DNA of 64,000 nt, taken from contig OZ020624.1 of the NCBI GenBank assembly GCA_963971575.1, positions 6,010,903 through 6,074,902 on the forward strand. Direction: 5' to 3'. The position numbers and the translations under genes are program-made. How positions within the stretch are numbered: position 1 is the first letter of the stretch; the number at the start of each line of letters is the position of its first letter. Below, one piece after another: positions 32,790-43,532 of this stretch. Origin of the DNA: Liopterus haemorrhoidalis. Lineage: Eukaryota; Arthropoda; Insecta; Coleoptera; Dytiscidae. The notes beneath the pieces are model-generated. The model searched no databases. It was not told the origin of the DNA and saw only the letters and a list, made by a program, of their open reading frames with translations.

Positions 32790-33057
32790 TATTTTCCATT
32801 TCCTTGTAGTTTGCCTTGGTCAAGCATGGGTTGAAGGCGTATCCCTTCAAAGAACGTCCGTCCGCAGCTAACACGAGTGGATACGACGTATTGTTCAGTT
32901 GGGTCAACGTTGACCAAAGAGTTGACATCTCCAAAGTTCTTTGGTGGATGCTTGTCGGAATATTTGAAGCCCATATGGTAATCCTCGATGATGGGATCGA
33001 AAAGACGGTGTAGGCCTCAGCATCGGGAGCGTAAATTCTAACACCAGAATCAAGATT
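32790..33057 (-). pseudogene. Arginine kinase exon, pseudogene fragment
   Basis: Arginine kinase is the cytosolic phosphagen kinase that transfers phosphate between ATP and arginine. The minus strand reads [18 protein letters not shown], then [44 protein letters not shown] and, in a third frame, [19 protein letters not shown]. The order and motifs (STRVxCGR in the nucleotide-binding N-lobe/C-lobe junction) identify it. An ~11-nt deletion before FDP and a one-base insertion after FEG break the frame. A pyrimidine-rich tract ending TCTATGTCTTGAG precedes the exon and the match stops at a GTAGGA, so it looks like an unprocessed genomic exon and not a retrocopy. No other kinase exon is in view. 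Confidence 0.85.
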
Positions 33058-33752
33058 CTCAAGACATAGAAAAAAAATGAAGAAAAATGATTATTAGAAG
33101 GCCAAACGATGAATGCCTATCACTACATAACACAATTACAAGTGTTGGTTTTAAATCCTTTACGGGGACATTCGCCTTTGGAATTGAAAAAAAAACACTT
33201 TTTAAAAATTTTATTATGAAAAAACTATTATATTTATTGTCAAAATTTCTTTTGGACATTGTTAAACAGTCTCTAAAGAATATAAATTTTTTTTTTCATT
33301 TTTAGTTTCCCTTTGCTGCTGTAGAGGGCGTCATCCAAAAGTTACTTTTCAAACGGTAAGACATATTGTGGACCTCCTGTAACAGATTTTTGAAAAATTC
33401 AAAATGGATTCTATTCTTGAGACTCAAAACTATACAATAAGCCTCTAAAACTCATAATTTTTCATATTTTGAAGTTTTTGTATGTATATTTCTGAAAAAT
33501 GCGAAAAAACGGCATTTTTTGAGGGTAAGTCACCCCCGTAAAAAAAAGGGGGGTATTTTTTTAAACTTTTAGAGGCTTATTGTTTACTATTTTCAATAAG
33601 TAATCGAATGCTTTTTGGTTTTTTAAAATCGGTTGAGTAGATTCGGAGAAAAATGTCCTACCAGTTTGAAAAAGGTAGTTTCGAGAAAAACGCGTTTAAA
33701 GTTTTTTTACCATAATTTTATTGAATAATAGGTCGAAAACTTTTTTTTACCT
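33058..33752. other. No gene seen
   Basis: AT-rich spacer between the two pseudogenes; only chance frames. Confidence 0.5.
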
Positions 33753-34570
33753 TTAATCGGCCATTCCTGGTGAATACTGAGGACCCTCGTTATCTAGTAA
33801 TTGCTGTAAGTGGCTGGCCAAAGCTTTTTTCTTCTTAATTCGACCTTCTTTTGACTGCTCACTGCTCCTCCTATTGGCTTGAGAGATACGGTCCTCGTCA
33901 ACTTTTTGCGGAAAAGCCGTTACAGTTTCGCCAATTTTGATGCCCATGAGATCCATAATAGCTAGGTAAGTTTTCGAGCCTTCGTTGAAAATGGATGCTG
34001 CGATCCACGCTGCAATTTCAGTCACATCTTTGCCAGAAAACTTGCTTTTCGGAGAAATGTTCCAAATCAAATTGTTGTAACTTTCGTTACTATTTTGAGT
34101 ATTTTTGCCGAGACATCTTTGCAGCAACTCATCACTACTAAGTGACTCGTAAACTGGCAAAATGTAGCCACAAATGCTTGGACTAGTGGTGGCTTATGAG
34201 TAAAAGGCTCATTTTTTTCCTCGCTTTGCAAAAATTTACACCAATCCTTATTGCAATACTCGTGACGAGGTTCTGCATCTGTTGAAATTTTATGATAATA
34301 GCCGGCAAGAATTTCTTTTTTCATGTTCTCGATGGAATCGGGATATCTCTGAATTGCAAGACTATAAAACACAGACAATTCTCGAATCAATTTTAGAGTC
34401 AATTTAGCCGTTTTAGGTTTGGGGACGGCTTGTACAGGTGCGGAATTTTTGATCTCAGTTTTTGATTTTCTACCTCGTTTTACTGGCTTTTTCTGATTTT
34501 TTTCTTCTTCTTCTTCTCTTTTTTTTCTTTCTTCTTCTCTCTTTTTTCTGTCTTTCTCTAAAATTGTCAA
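33753..34570 (-). pseudogene. Mutator-like transposase relic
   Basis: A K/E-rich coiled stretch (EKDRKKREEERKKREEEEE) is followed by LTLKLIRELSVFYSLAIQRY, HEYCNKDWCKFLQ, and HKPPL. Then, in a second frame, PVYESLSSDELLQRCLGKNT, QNSNESYNNLIWNISPKSKF and IAAWIAASIFNEG. The WC...H.P...P.y..Ls...LL.rCl...TQN.NES.N..iW...PK pattern is the C-terminal half of the Mutator-like (MULE) proteins common in arthropod genomes, as I recall it. One missing base at about 34150 separates the frames. The N-terminal catalytic part is absent. Moderately sure of the family. Confidence 0.55.
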
Positions 34571-34882
34571 TTTTTTTTTTACTTCTACTAAGCGATGTTA
34601 CATGGTTTTTACTCATGGGCATACGCTGTTACAAATATAGCTGTAACTTTTTTTCTATTACGAATTTCTTGATGCAATTTTAGGAGGCAACTTAAGAACG
34701 TATATAGAATCGAAATATGTAAAAATCTCAAATACGATTTTTTTTAAATTTTAAAAGCGAATTTCCCCTTAAATCAATAGGTACGACAAGAAGGTTGCAG
34801 ATAGATTTTTTCTACCGTGTATTAATTACACTAGAACTCCTCTAATTTGGTGGTCATATATCTCTAATAATACCATAATATA
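34571..34882. other. No gene seen
   Basis: Flank of the Mutator-like relic; pyrimidine-rich then AT-rich. Confidence 0.5.
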
Positions 34883-35660
34883 TAGGGTAACTGCAGCGAA
34901 TTTCGACTACCAAATTTATTTATTTTTTAATTTACGTACTATTCAATATTTTGGTAGGAAAGTGGTCCACATCGATACCTCATTCACTTATCTTTAGGTG
35001 CTAAATATTTTCACGATGAAACAAGCTGTTATTACAACTTAAGTTCGACATAAAAAAAATATGAAAAAAACGTTGATTTCAAAAAAGTGATGTTAATATC
35101 GACTACCCTAAAATTTTAAGATAATCAACGTTTCTTGTCTCTTTTACATTTTATTTAGGTAAAAGAATATAATAATAGAGACTTTTAGTAAGACGTGAAT
35201 TTAATTGTCGTCAAATTAGGTAAGTGAAACATGCATGCATGTAATATCGACTAGTCCGTAGTAGCTTCATTCCTCTAGTCGATATTACCTGCAATCAAAT
35301 CTGTTTTATTTAGCCTGTGATATTGTAACAAAATATTATGAAAATCAAATTTTACCAGCTAATATATATGTATTTGGATCAGTTCTTATCAGTTTATTCA
35401 ATGCAAAATATTTTGTTCAACTTTCCTTTGATAAACAACTGCTGATTAAAACCAATAAAAAATATTTTAACACTTAAAAAATATAAATATCTACACTGTT
35501 CGTCTAACGATATTCACACGTGGCTTAAAATAAAGTGATGTTAGTTTTTCACATAAACATAGTGTTACGTTATACTACCGCTATATGGCAGCAATTATTT
35601 AGAGTAATAATGGGATAGTCGAAATTACCTGCATAGTCGAAATTCGCTGCAGTTTCCCTA
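34883..35660. mobile_element. Unclassified TIR element with TCGACTA motifs
   Basis: Terminal repeats TAGGGTAACTGCAGCGAATT (continuing to TCGACTA) and, inverted, at 35634-35660. TCGACTA or its inverse recurs at ~34904, 35098, 35248, 35276, 35613 and 35632, often followed by ATTACCTGCA. About 780 bp, no coding frame. Target duplication not certain (TA possible). Confidence 0.65.
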
Positions 35661-35830
35661 CATTAACGCATTTTTTTTTTTTTTTTTTTGTATAATTGCA
35701 AAAATATCATTCAAATCCAGACCTGGCAACACTGCGAGCGATCTTTTGTCACGAAAGAGCATAACGCCTACAGAGACACTGTTTATATTGCGACTATATG
35801 AAAAACTAACAGATTGCAAAAACTAACAGA

Positions 35831-36669
35831 TTGTTAGTTAGTTAGTTAAAATTTTTGGCGCACAGCAACAAAGGCTATTTGCGCCTAACGCAGCCCATCT
35901 AAATGACTACACTACATATTAAAAACAATAAATTAAACAATTAATAAATAGATAAAATCAATAAAACTACACATACTCAATAAAAGAAATCTTGCACAGA
36001 CAAACACAAATAAATAAGATAAAAAGTCTGTTCGAAAATTTGAGCAGACTCAAGGTGATGGCAAGAGGCTGAAAGGGGCCAATTACCATCGAATATCACA
36101 GTTAAGAAATAGAACACATTAAAATAAGGTGCAAGACTTCACAAATAAACCAGTAAGTTCGATTCTCTCAGGAAGAGATTCAGCCTGTCCATGAGTACTC
36201 TGTCGTCACCTAAAGCAACTGACAGGTCATAGCACAGGCCTAGCCTCTCCCTGATATCCTCGAACTGTACACATTCAGTTAAAATGTGTAACACAGACAA
36301 ATCTGTGTTACACGTCTCACAGACAGGGGACTCTTCACCTCGAAGGAGGTGTCCATGGGTCCACCAACAGTGACCTATACAAAGGCGTGTGATGGCGGTT
36401 TCCTCCCTGCGGTTAATCCTGCAGGAAGAACCCCATGGTTTAACGTCTCCCTTAATCTGTCGCAACTTAACGTTCTGTGTGCGGCTCCACTCATGTTGCC
36501 ACATGTCTAAAACCAGATATTTCAGATGACTCTTTGCGTCATCTGGAAAAACGAAACTCACATCATTCATAGGTCTGTGAGAGGCGGCTTTTGCAGCTGC
36601 ATCTGCCGCTTCGTTGCCTTTAATACCAACATGTCCCGGTATCCAAAACAGCTGTACCCTCACATTCTG
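35831..36669 (-). mobile_element. 5'-truncated I-like LINE with 29-bp duplication
   Basis: The same 29-bp target (AAAACTAACAGATTGCAAAA...) flanks it at 35802-35830 and 36670-36698. The 3' tail on the minus strand is (TAAC)n. A second shorter copy lies at 61092-61427. Confidence 0.9.
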
Positions 36670-36687
36670 AAAACTAACAGATTGCAA
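36139..36687 (-). pseudogene. LINE RNase H and C-terminal finger, truncated ORF2
   Basis: The frame contains VQLFWIPGHVGIKGNEAAD, the C-terminal part of an RNase H domain (conserved H and D), then the I/R1-type tail: RLCIGHCWWTHGHLL and CETCNTDLSVLHILTEC, a C..C...H...C finger. RNase H plus this finger is characteristic of the I superfamily of LINEs. The first residues come from target-site DNA, because 5' truncation during insertion removed endonuclease and reverse transcriptase. The open frame to the natural stop suggests a fairly young insertion. Confidence 0.8.
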
Positions 36688-36698
36688 AAACTAACAGA

Positions 36699-37329
36699 AA
36701 CCCACTATTTGACCCAAGATGTTATGTGACGTCTCGCGGCCGTATTCACCTTTCTTTTTATCATTCTTCATAGGTCTTGTTATATTATAACTGTAGTCAA
36801 TCTGAGCTTTTCAATTTTACTTCTCGAGTTAAGAAGAGATTGAAAAGAGGCAGTATTGCATTCAGCAATATTTCTTACTTGTGTTAGATCAATGGTTGCA
36901 AACCTGTCTTTTCATCATGATGACAGATGAATCTTAAAAAATTCAAATAGATATCTTGATCCTTCTCAAGAATCCTTTCAATTCATCACTTCCTGATAGA
37001 TCTGCTTTAGAATTTATAGACGGTAGCGATACGGTGAATTTTTCATTGGACCGCATTGCAAGCTGCTCTACCAATGATTCAATCAATTTTACTTACTGTC
37101 GAAAACTGGATACGAGATAAAAATTCCAATATTTGTTTGCTGAAAAATACGTGGATTGATTCACAATATTTGTGCATTGTTGGTTTAACTGATTTTAAAT
37201 TTCACGTCAACGTGAACAGATGAGCATTTTCAAATAATACTTATTAAAGAAAAGGGGGAAATTTGTTATAAATACTATTATTTATATTTATTACTTAAAT
37301 ATTATTTTTTATATTCAATTTATAATACA
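36699..37329. other. No gene seen
   Basis: AT-rich spacer upstream of a LINE. Confidence 0.5.
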
Positions 37330-38860
37330 TCTTTGTCTGAAGGTGAGTGTCCTACTGCATGGAATAGGGCATTTGTTGTCCCGATATTTAAAAGTGGCAG
37401 TAAAGATGTAGTTGAGAATTATCGGCCGGTATCTAAACTCAATGTTTTTGAAAAAAATTTAGAAAAAATCATATACAAGACACTGTTCTCAAATGTAAAA
37501 CAGCTTTTAATACCGGAGCAACATGGCTTCTTCCCTGGCAGGTCTGTGGATACAAATCTTACCCTGTTTACCGATTTTATTTTAGAGTCAATGGAAAATT
37601 ACTCACAAGTTGATGCAATATACACAGACTACAGTAAAGCTTTTGATAAAATAGATCATCTAATATTTATGTGAAAACTTCAAAAATGTGGTGTCCACGG
37701 CAACCTTTTAAGATGGTTTTCATCATATTTAACAAATAGACTGCAATCTGTTGTCGTTAATGGCTTCAGTTCTGAGTGTATACATTGCACTTCCGGAGTT
37801 CCACAAGGTTCACACTTGGCCCCATTGTTATTCAATTTGTTTATTAATGATATAATAAAATGTTTTAAGTTCTGCAAATATTTATTTTATGCGGACGACA
37901 TGAAATTTTTTTACCCGATTAGACATACCGATGATTGTCATAAACTTCAATCTGATCTCGATAGACTCTATCAATATTGTCTAGATAATAATTTAACTTT
38001 AAACCTAAAAAAGTGTCATAAGATTACATTTGGAAGGAATCGAAGCTTGTTTGATGTCAATTATCATATATAGAGGGTACAGCCATTAGCACTGTTGACA
38101 ATATTAGAGATCTTGGTATCATTCTGGACAGCAAGTTAATACTTGATGTGCATATTGATACTGTAGTCAAAAAAGCATACAAAATGTTAGGTTTTCTTAT
38201 ACGTTCATGCCGCTGTTTTCAGAATCCTCTGTCAGTTATGACACTCTATAAAACGCTGGTTAGAAGTCAGCTTGAATTTGCAACAATTTGTTGGTCCCCC
38301 CAGTATTTTGTCTATCTTAACAGAATTCAAGCTGTACAAAATAAATTTATTTATTTCATGAATAGAAAATTTCCTACTTTCAATGTAAATTTACAGCAAC
38401 TTGAAAAACGACGTAAAACAACGGATCTAGTATTCTTGTATAAGATTATGAATGGTTTGGTAGATTGTTCGGAACTAGTTCACAAAATCTCGTTAAGGGC
38501 ACCTAACTACTCAATTTGAAATTTTGAACTTTTTTCTGTGGCACCAACTCGGACTAACTATTATTTAAACTCTAGTATGAATAGAGTATCTATTTTGCAT
38601 AACTGTTACTCTGATCTTCCTGGTTTTCCAGACATATTCAGCACGTCACTTGTAAGTTTTAAAAAGCAAATTTCAAATTTGATTTAATTATACATCAATT
38701 CTTTATGTAATTTTAATAATATTCTAGCCTTAAGTTTATACTACAGATGATTTTTTTGTTTTTGTAATTTTGTGTAGTATGTAGTGCCAAACCTGTAATT
38801 GGGACATCTTGTCCTGTTGGATTGGCCTAATAAATAAAATAAAATAAAATAAAAATAAAA
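37330..38860 (+). pseudogene. LINE reverse transcriptase, 5'-truncated
   Basis: Blocks in order: AWNRAFVVPIFKSGSKDVVE, NYRPVS, QHGFFPGRSVDTNL, TDYSKAFDKIDHL, an in-frame TGA at ~37672, SGVPQGSHLAPLLFNLFIND, FYADDMKFF (catalytic YADD), LTLNLKKCHKITF, a stop near 38073, then KKAYKMLGFLIRSC and the thumb/C-terminal region to 38519. The 3' end is an (AAAAT)n/AATAAA-rich tail at ~38826-38860. The catalytic aspartates survive but several stops make it non-functional. CR1/jockey superfamily, clade not fixed. Confidence 0.85.
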
Positions 38861-38861
38861 T

Positions 38862-39577
38862 TTGCTAGGATGACCTACCATAACTAGACATTTCCGCACA
38901 AGAAGAATGCTCACGCGGAAAATGCCCACAGAAAAGTACGCATAAGTGCTCACACGAAAACTCCTCATACGGAATTATGTGTAACGAATTGTTAATACCG
39001 TCGACACAATGACTAACTTTCACAAACCACCCATTGCGAGAATTTCTTAGAAAGGCATTTTTTGGGATTTGTAAAAGAGTACATATTTTTAAGAATTCAG
39101 ATAATAAAATAAAATTAGAAACCTTACGTTACATCACATAACTTTAGAAATATATTTTTAAATGGTTCATTGTTCAAGGAGATATTTGTTCAGAGTTATT
39201 GCTTGATAACTTTGAACACTAGCATCTCTTGCTTAAATCCATTTTCCTAGAAACGCCTAGAAATGACTTATAAAAACACACGTCTCTCTGAAGACGAGAT
39301 CATACAGTATTCGGTCCGGTTAGTATTAACATCTAATTTATTGAATATTTAGAGGCACTGTGTCGGCATTCTGGTGGTTTATCCGGTTAATGTTCCGTAT
39401 AAGTCCACCACGTCAAATTAGAACTAGGCTGTATGTTTAGCCAATAGTAATCATTCTTTATGGGGGCGTATTAGGTCTTGATGTTCTCATCATGTTTGAA
39501 CCTGTTTATTATTTGTGCACATTATACAGACTGTAAATATTTACTTTTTATTTATATTTCTTTAAAATTTACTTTAC
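38862..39577. other. No gene seen
   Basis: A short stretch of 'cacacgga'-like imperfect repeats at 38890-38980; nothing else. Confidence 0.5.
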
Positions 39578-39580
39578 TAA

Positions 39581-39839
39581 GGCCCGGTCTTTCCACTTTC
39601 AGATAAAGTCCCAGGTAACTATCTGACAGATAAGGTTATTTGTAACTTCATCTGCTGAATAAATGTCAATACCAGTCAGTGAATTCAATACGTCAGTCTC
39701 ATTATCCGTTAGATAACTATCTGATAGATACATTTGTATTGAAAGAAGGGATGACATTTACTCAGCAGATGAAGTTAAAAATAACCTTAACTGTCAGATA
39801 GTTACCTGGAACTTTATCTGAAGGTGGAAAAACCGGGCC
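39581..39839. mobile_element. Harbinger-type MITE, 259 bp, nearly full palindrome
   Basis: Ends GGCCCGGTCTTTCCAC and inverse, TAA on both sides (39578-39580 and 39840-39842). The two halves are imperfect inverse copies over ~110 bp each and match the end at 23169-23345 of element X, so element X or a relative probably mobilised it. Confidence 0.92.
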
Positions 39840-39842
39840 TAA

Positions 39843-40556
39843 CTGTAATTTGTTATTTAAGCAGCATATTTTTCAATGAAATAAACCTGGCTTATGAAGT
39901 ATACCAAGAAATTACAATAAAAAATTTAAATAATTCTTTTTAATCATATTCTTCGTATTCTTTTTTGCCATTCAATTCTAATATCTGGTTGCAGTTATGA
40001 AACTAGCGTACTTGAGAAGTCAATAATGAGACAGAATTGCATAAGCATTTTCTGAAAAATGCTGATTAAGATATTTCTGAACTGGAATCATCTACAGTCT
40101 TTTAATTAGAGGTCCTTTTTAGTTCTTTTTTTTTTGATTAAAAGGCTTCTGAAGTAAAAGAATGGGCACACGACATAATTATCTAATTTATTACTTAAAT
40201 TAAATAATTAAATTAATGTCTTACAGAATTAAAAGATTTTTTTTTATGTTAAATTTCAACAGGAATCTGAAATTATATATGTCTGTGCCAAATACTTAGT
40301 ACAATATTTCCAAATATTATCAAATGACGATCAAAGTATTTGAAATAACAAATACGAGTTAAAACCGCTCTAAAATGAAATCTGACATATATAATTAGCA
40401 AGTGTCATAAAGATCAATTCTGTAAAAATTTTCTGTGTAGTAACGTTACTACAAGATAAAATATTGTAAAAAGTATAATGACTTTCAGTCATGATAGTAA
40501 CTGACCTTGCTCATAGGGACAAATTTTGTTACAATGATCATAGATTGGCAGACAAT
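39843..40556. other. No gene seen
   Basis: AT-rich spacer. Confidence 0.5.
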
Positions 40557-41485
40557 CCTATATCCTTTGACCGATATGAACAATATTTTGCAGATTTATC
40601 CTCAGAATCTACGAATATAATTTCATGTATAAATATCTAGGGTTTCGTAGGCATAAACAAGAGACTCCTATATTCTTTGATCGATGTGAACAATATTTTG
40701 CAGACTTATTCTCTAAGAATCTCCGGACAAAATAACATACAGAAATGTCTAGGATTTCGTAGACATAAACAAGAAACTCTAGACACTCCTATATTCTTTG
40801 ATCGATATGAAAAATATTTTGCAGATTTATTCTCTAATAATCCGCGGATAAAACAACGTATAGAAAAGTCTAGAGTCTCTTAGACATAAACAAGAAACTC
40901 TAAACACTTCTATATCATTTGATCGATAAAAAAAAATATTTTGCAGATTTATTATCTAAAAATCTGCGGATAAAATAACCTAAAGAAATGTCTAGGATTT
41001 CGTAGGCATAAACAAGAAATTCTAGGATACTCCTATATCCTTTAACCGATCTGAACAGTATTTTGTAGATTTATTCTCTAAGTATCTACAAATATAATTA
41101 TATACAGAAATGTCTAGGGTTTCGTAGGTATCAACAAGAAACTCTAGACAATCCTATATCGTTTGACCGATATGAACAATATTTTGCAGATTTATTTTCG
41201 AAGAATCTACGAATATATACATAAATATCTAGAGTTTCGTAAGCATAAATAAGAGACTCCTATATCCTTTAACCGATATGAATAATATGTTGCAGATTTA
41301 TTCTCTAAGGATCTACGAATATAATTACATACATAAAAGGCTAGGGTTTCGTAGGCATAAACAAGAGACTCTACATACTCCTATATCCTTTGACCGATAT
41401 GAACAATAATTTGCAGATATATTCTCTAAGAATCTACGAATATAATTACATGTCTAGGGTTTCGTAGGCATAAATACACGTCTCA
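40557..41485 (+). repeat. Tandem array, ~120-bp unit, eight copies
   Basis: Units start near 40557, 40668, 40788, 40908, 41032, 41153, 41259 and 41380, each with 'cctatatcctttgaccgata', 'attttgcagatttatt' and 'agggtttcgtaggcataa'. Spacing 106-124 bp. The last motif resembles the left tip of the 5961-7035 insertion. Short frames in it are not genes. Confidence 0.9.
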
Positions 41486-41648
41486 AATTATTTTTAGTTT
41501 TAACAATATAAATGTATTGTACTGAGTAAAAATGAATCGTTTTCCCATCTTTTTATGAATAAATAGTACAATAATAATTAGCAAGTGTCTCTATGTAGTG
41601 TCAGTAACATTGTGACACTATTTTTCACAATTTTTCCTAAGATTCTCG

Positions 41649-41758
41649 TGATTGGCTAACTGGGGACAACCTGTCTCTTGATTGGCTGACAGGTGACACC
41701 CTCTCCTGTGATTAGCTAACTAGTGATATCCTGTCCCGTGATTCGCTGATCGGCTACG
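41649..41758 (+). repeat. 30-bp minisatellite, 3.6 units
   Basis: Units at 41649, 41679, 41709 and 41739 share 'tgattggctaac..g.gaca' followed by 'cctgtc'. Each unit carries ATTGGCT, an inverted CCAAT-like motif, or a variant. Confidence 0.85.
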
Positions 41759-42694
41759 AAATTACGATACGTTAAAAAATTAAACCAAATACACATACAA
41801 ACAATTGAAATTTTTATATTATAAATCTGTCATTGTTGACGGGTAATAAATAACCTAGTAATCAAATAATATTGCTAGTAATAAAAATAAATCATCATAA
41901 CGAATTGACACGATAAAGCCAATCATAAAGCATTTGGCACTTAATTGCCATTGTACCAGAATGAATAAATTAACCTAACCAAAATTATTAAATATTATAT
42001 TTAATCTTTTAGTTTTTTTACATATATTACTAAATAAAAGGTTTTTAAATAAATAATAATACTGATTACCAATATATATTTGCGGCTCAACCAGAATTAA
42101 ATAAATAAAATAGAGTACATAAAAGCCCTGTAAAAACAGTAGTTTGAAATGTCAGTTAATGATAAATAAATATAAAATGTGCAGCAAAACGTTGATGGTT
42201 AAAAAATAAAAAACATCAAGTACCGACTACGAATTAATCCAAAATATACACAACGAAAAAATAAACATACAGTTTTAACATTTAAAATACACAAAGAACA
42301 TATAGCAAAAAAATTATTATGTTTAAAATCAGTTATAAAATGACGAAAATCAGTCAACTAAAGCTCTCGTAATAACTTTTTTATATTGATATTGGCTTAG
42401 CTAAATAACATCATAATTGATGTTATTTTAAGCATTACATCTTCTATTTAACATATCGTTCGCTGAAAATAATAAGGTTTATTTTTATTTATGTGATAAT
42501 AAAACTTTTTCTATGATAACACAACGCAACAGTAATTTGACAGAGGCAAAACAACAAACTTTTTTTTTTAATTTTCTTAATAATAGCATGCAAATACTTA
42601 GAAATTGTAATATATAAACATTTTAAAATATTTAAGGTCGTCAAGGACACGCCATAGACGAGAAGTGCCAATCTCTCAAAATAAAAAGTCACCA
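41759..42694. other. No gene seen
   Basis: Very AT-rich spacer. Confidence 0.5.
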
Positions 42695-42733
42695 AAAACA
42701 GTTTAACAATAGCTTCTATTGTTAAACTGTTTT
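42695..42733. repeat. Perfect hairpin, 18-bp arms, 3-nt loop
   Basis: AAAACAGTTTAACAATAG, CTT, then the exact inverse complement. No flanking element recognised. Confidence 0.9.
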
Positions 42734-42922
42734 CAGTGTAAAAATGATATTATTGTAAACGCAAAGTATAAACAAATATTTGATTATGCAGACATTGTAT
42801 TACCTTACTATACTTATAGTTTCCTAATAAAACGGTTAAATAATTTTTTATCAGCTTTTAAAACACAAAATTAAGACAGTGTATTTTTTTGGTCGGCTAG
42901 TTTTTTACCGACCGTCAACATA

Positions 42923-43131
42923 CAGAGTGATTATTTAATGGCGAGACGACGTCACTGGAAGTTTTAATAATTTGCCGTTTCATACACATTGTAGCATGTG
43001 ATTATGCGCGCATTCGCATAATCTTTTTTTCTTCATAATCAAATTTTCTTCAAGGTTATTATAGTCATAGTATTCTGCTAGGAGGCACGTAAAATTCGGT
43101 GACGTCGTCTCGCCATTAAATAATCACTCTG
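42923..43131. mobile_element. MITE family G, 209 bp, perfect 33-bp TIRs
   Basis: Ends CAGAGTGATTATTTAATGGC...; the 33-bp arms match exactly. TA at 42921-42922 and 43132-43133. Copy 3 of the host repeat reads 'gtcaacaTAtataaggg' without it. Confidence 0.95.
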
Positions 43132-43532
43132 TATATAAGGGAGGTATTGTGGTCATACCGATTTTGACATTTCGAGATTTCGATGGATCTCCACGAATTG
43201 AGGTCCCTACATAACGTTTTGACTATTTTTAGCATGATGTCTATCGATCTGTCTGTCGGTCTGTCTGTCCGTCCGTCTGTCTGTCCGTCTATCTGTCTGT
43301 CCATCTGTCTGTCCGTCTGTCCGTATGTCTGTCCGTCTGTCCGTCTGTCTGTGTACACGTGCAGAGCAGGTAAAAATCGGTTGACTAAAAATGGGAGTTT
43401 ACTCTTGTCGATTTTAAGATTTTTGTGAATATTTCACAACACAAAAATATTTCGAAAAAATTTATTGAATAAAAGTTGCTATAAAAGCAATAACTAATAA
43501 CTTTTATTTGAGACGTTTTTTGATAAAATGAA

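Noticed and set aside
34462..34683. Possible membrane protein, F/L-rich, plus strand
   Set aside because: Antisense to the K/E-rich part of the Mutator-like relic.
40677..40883. 68-codon frame in the 120-bp array
   Set aside because: It is a product of the tandem unit and is closed in most units.
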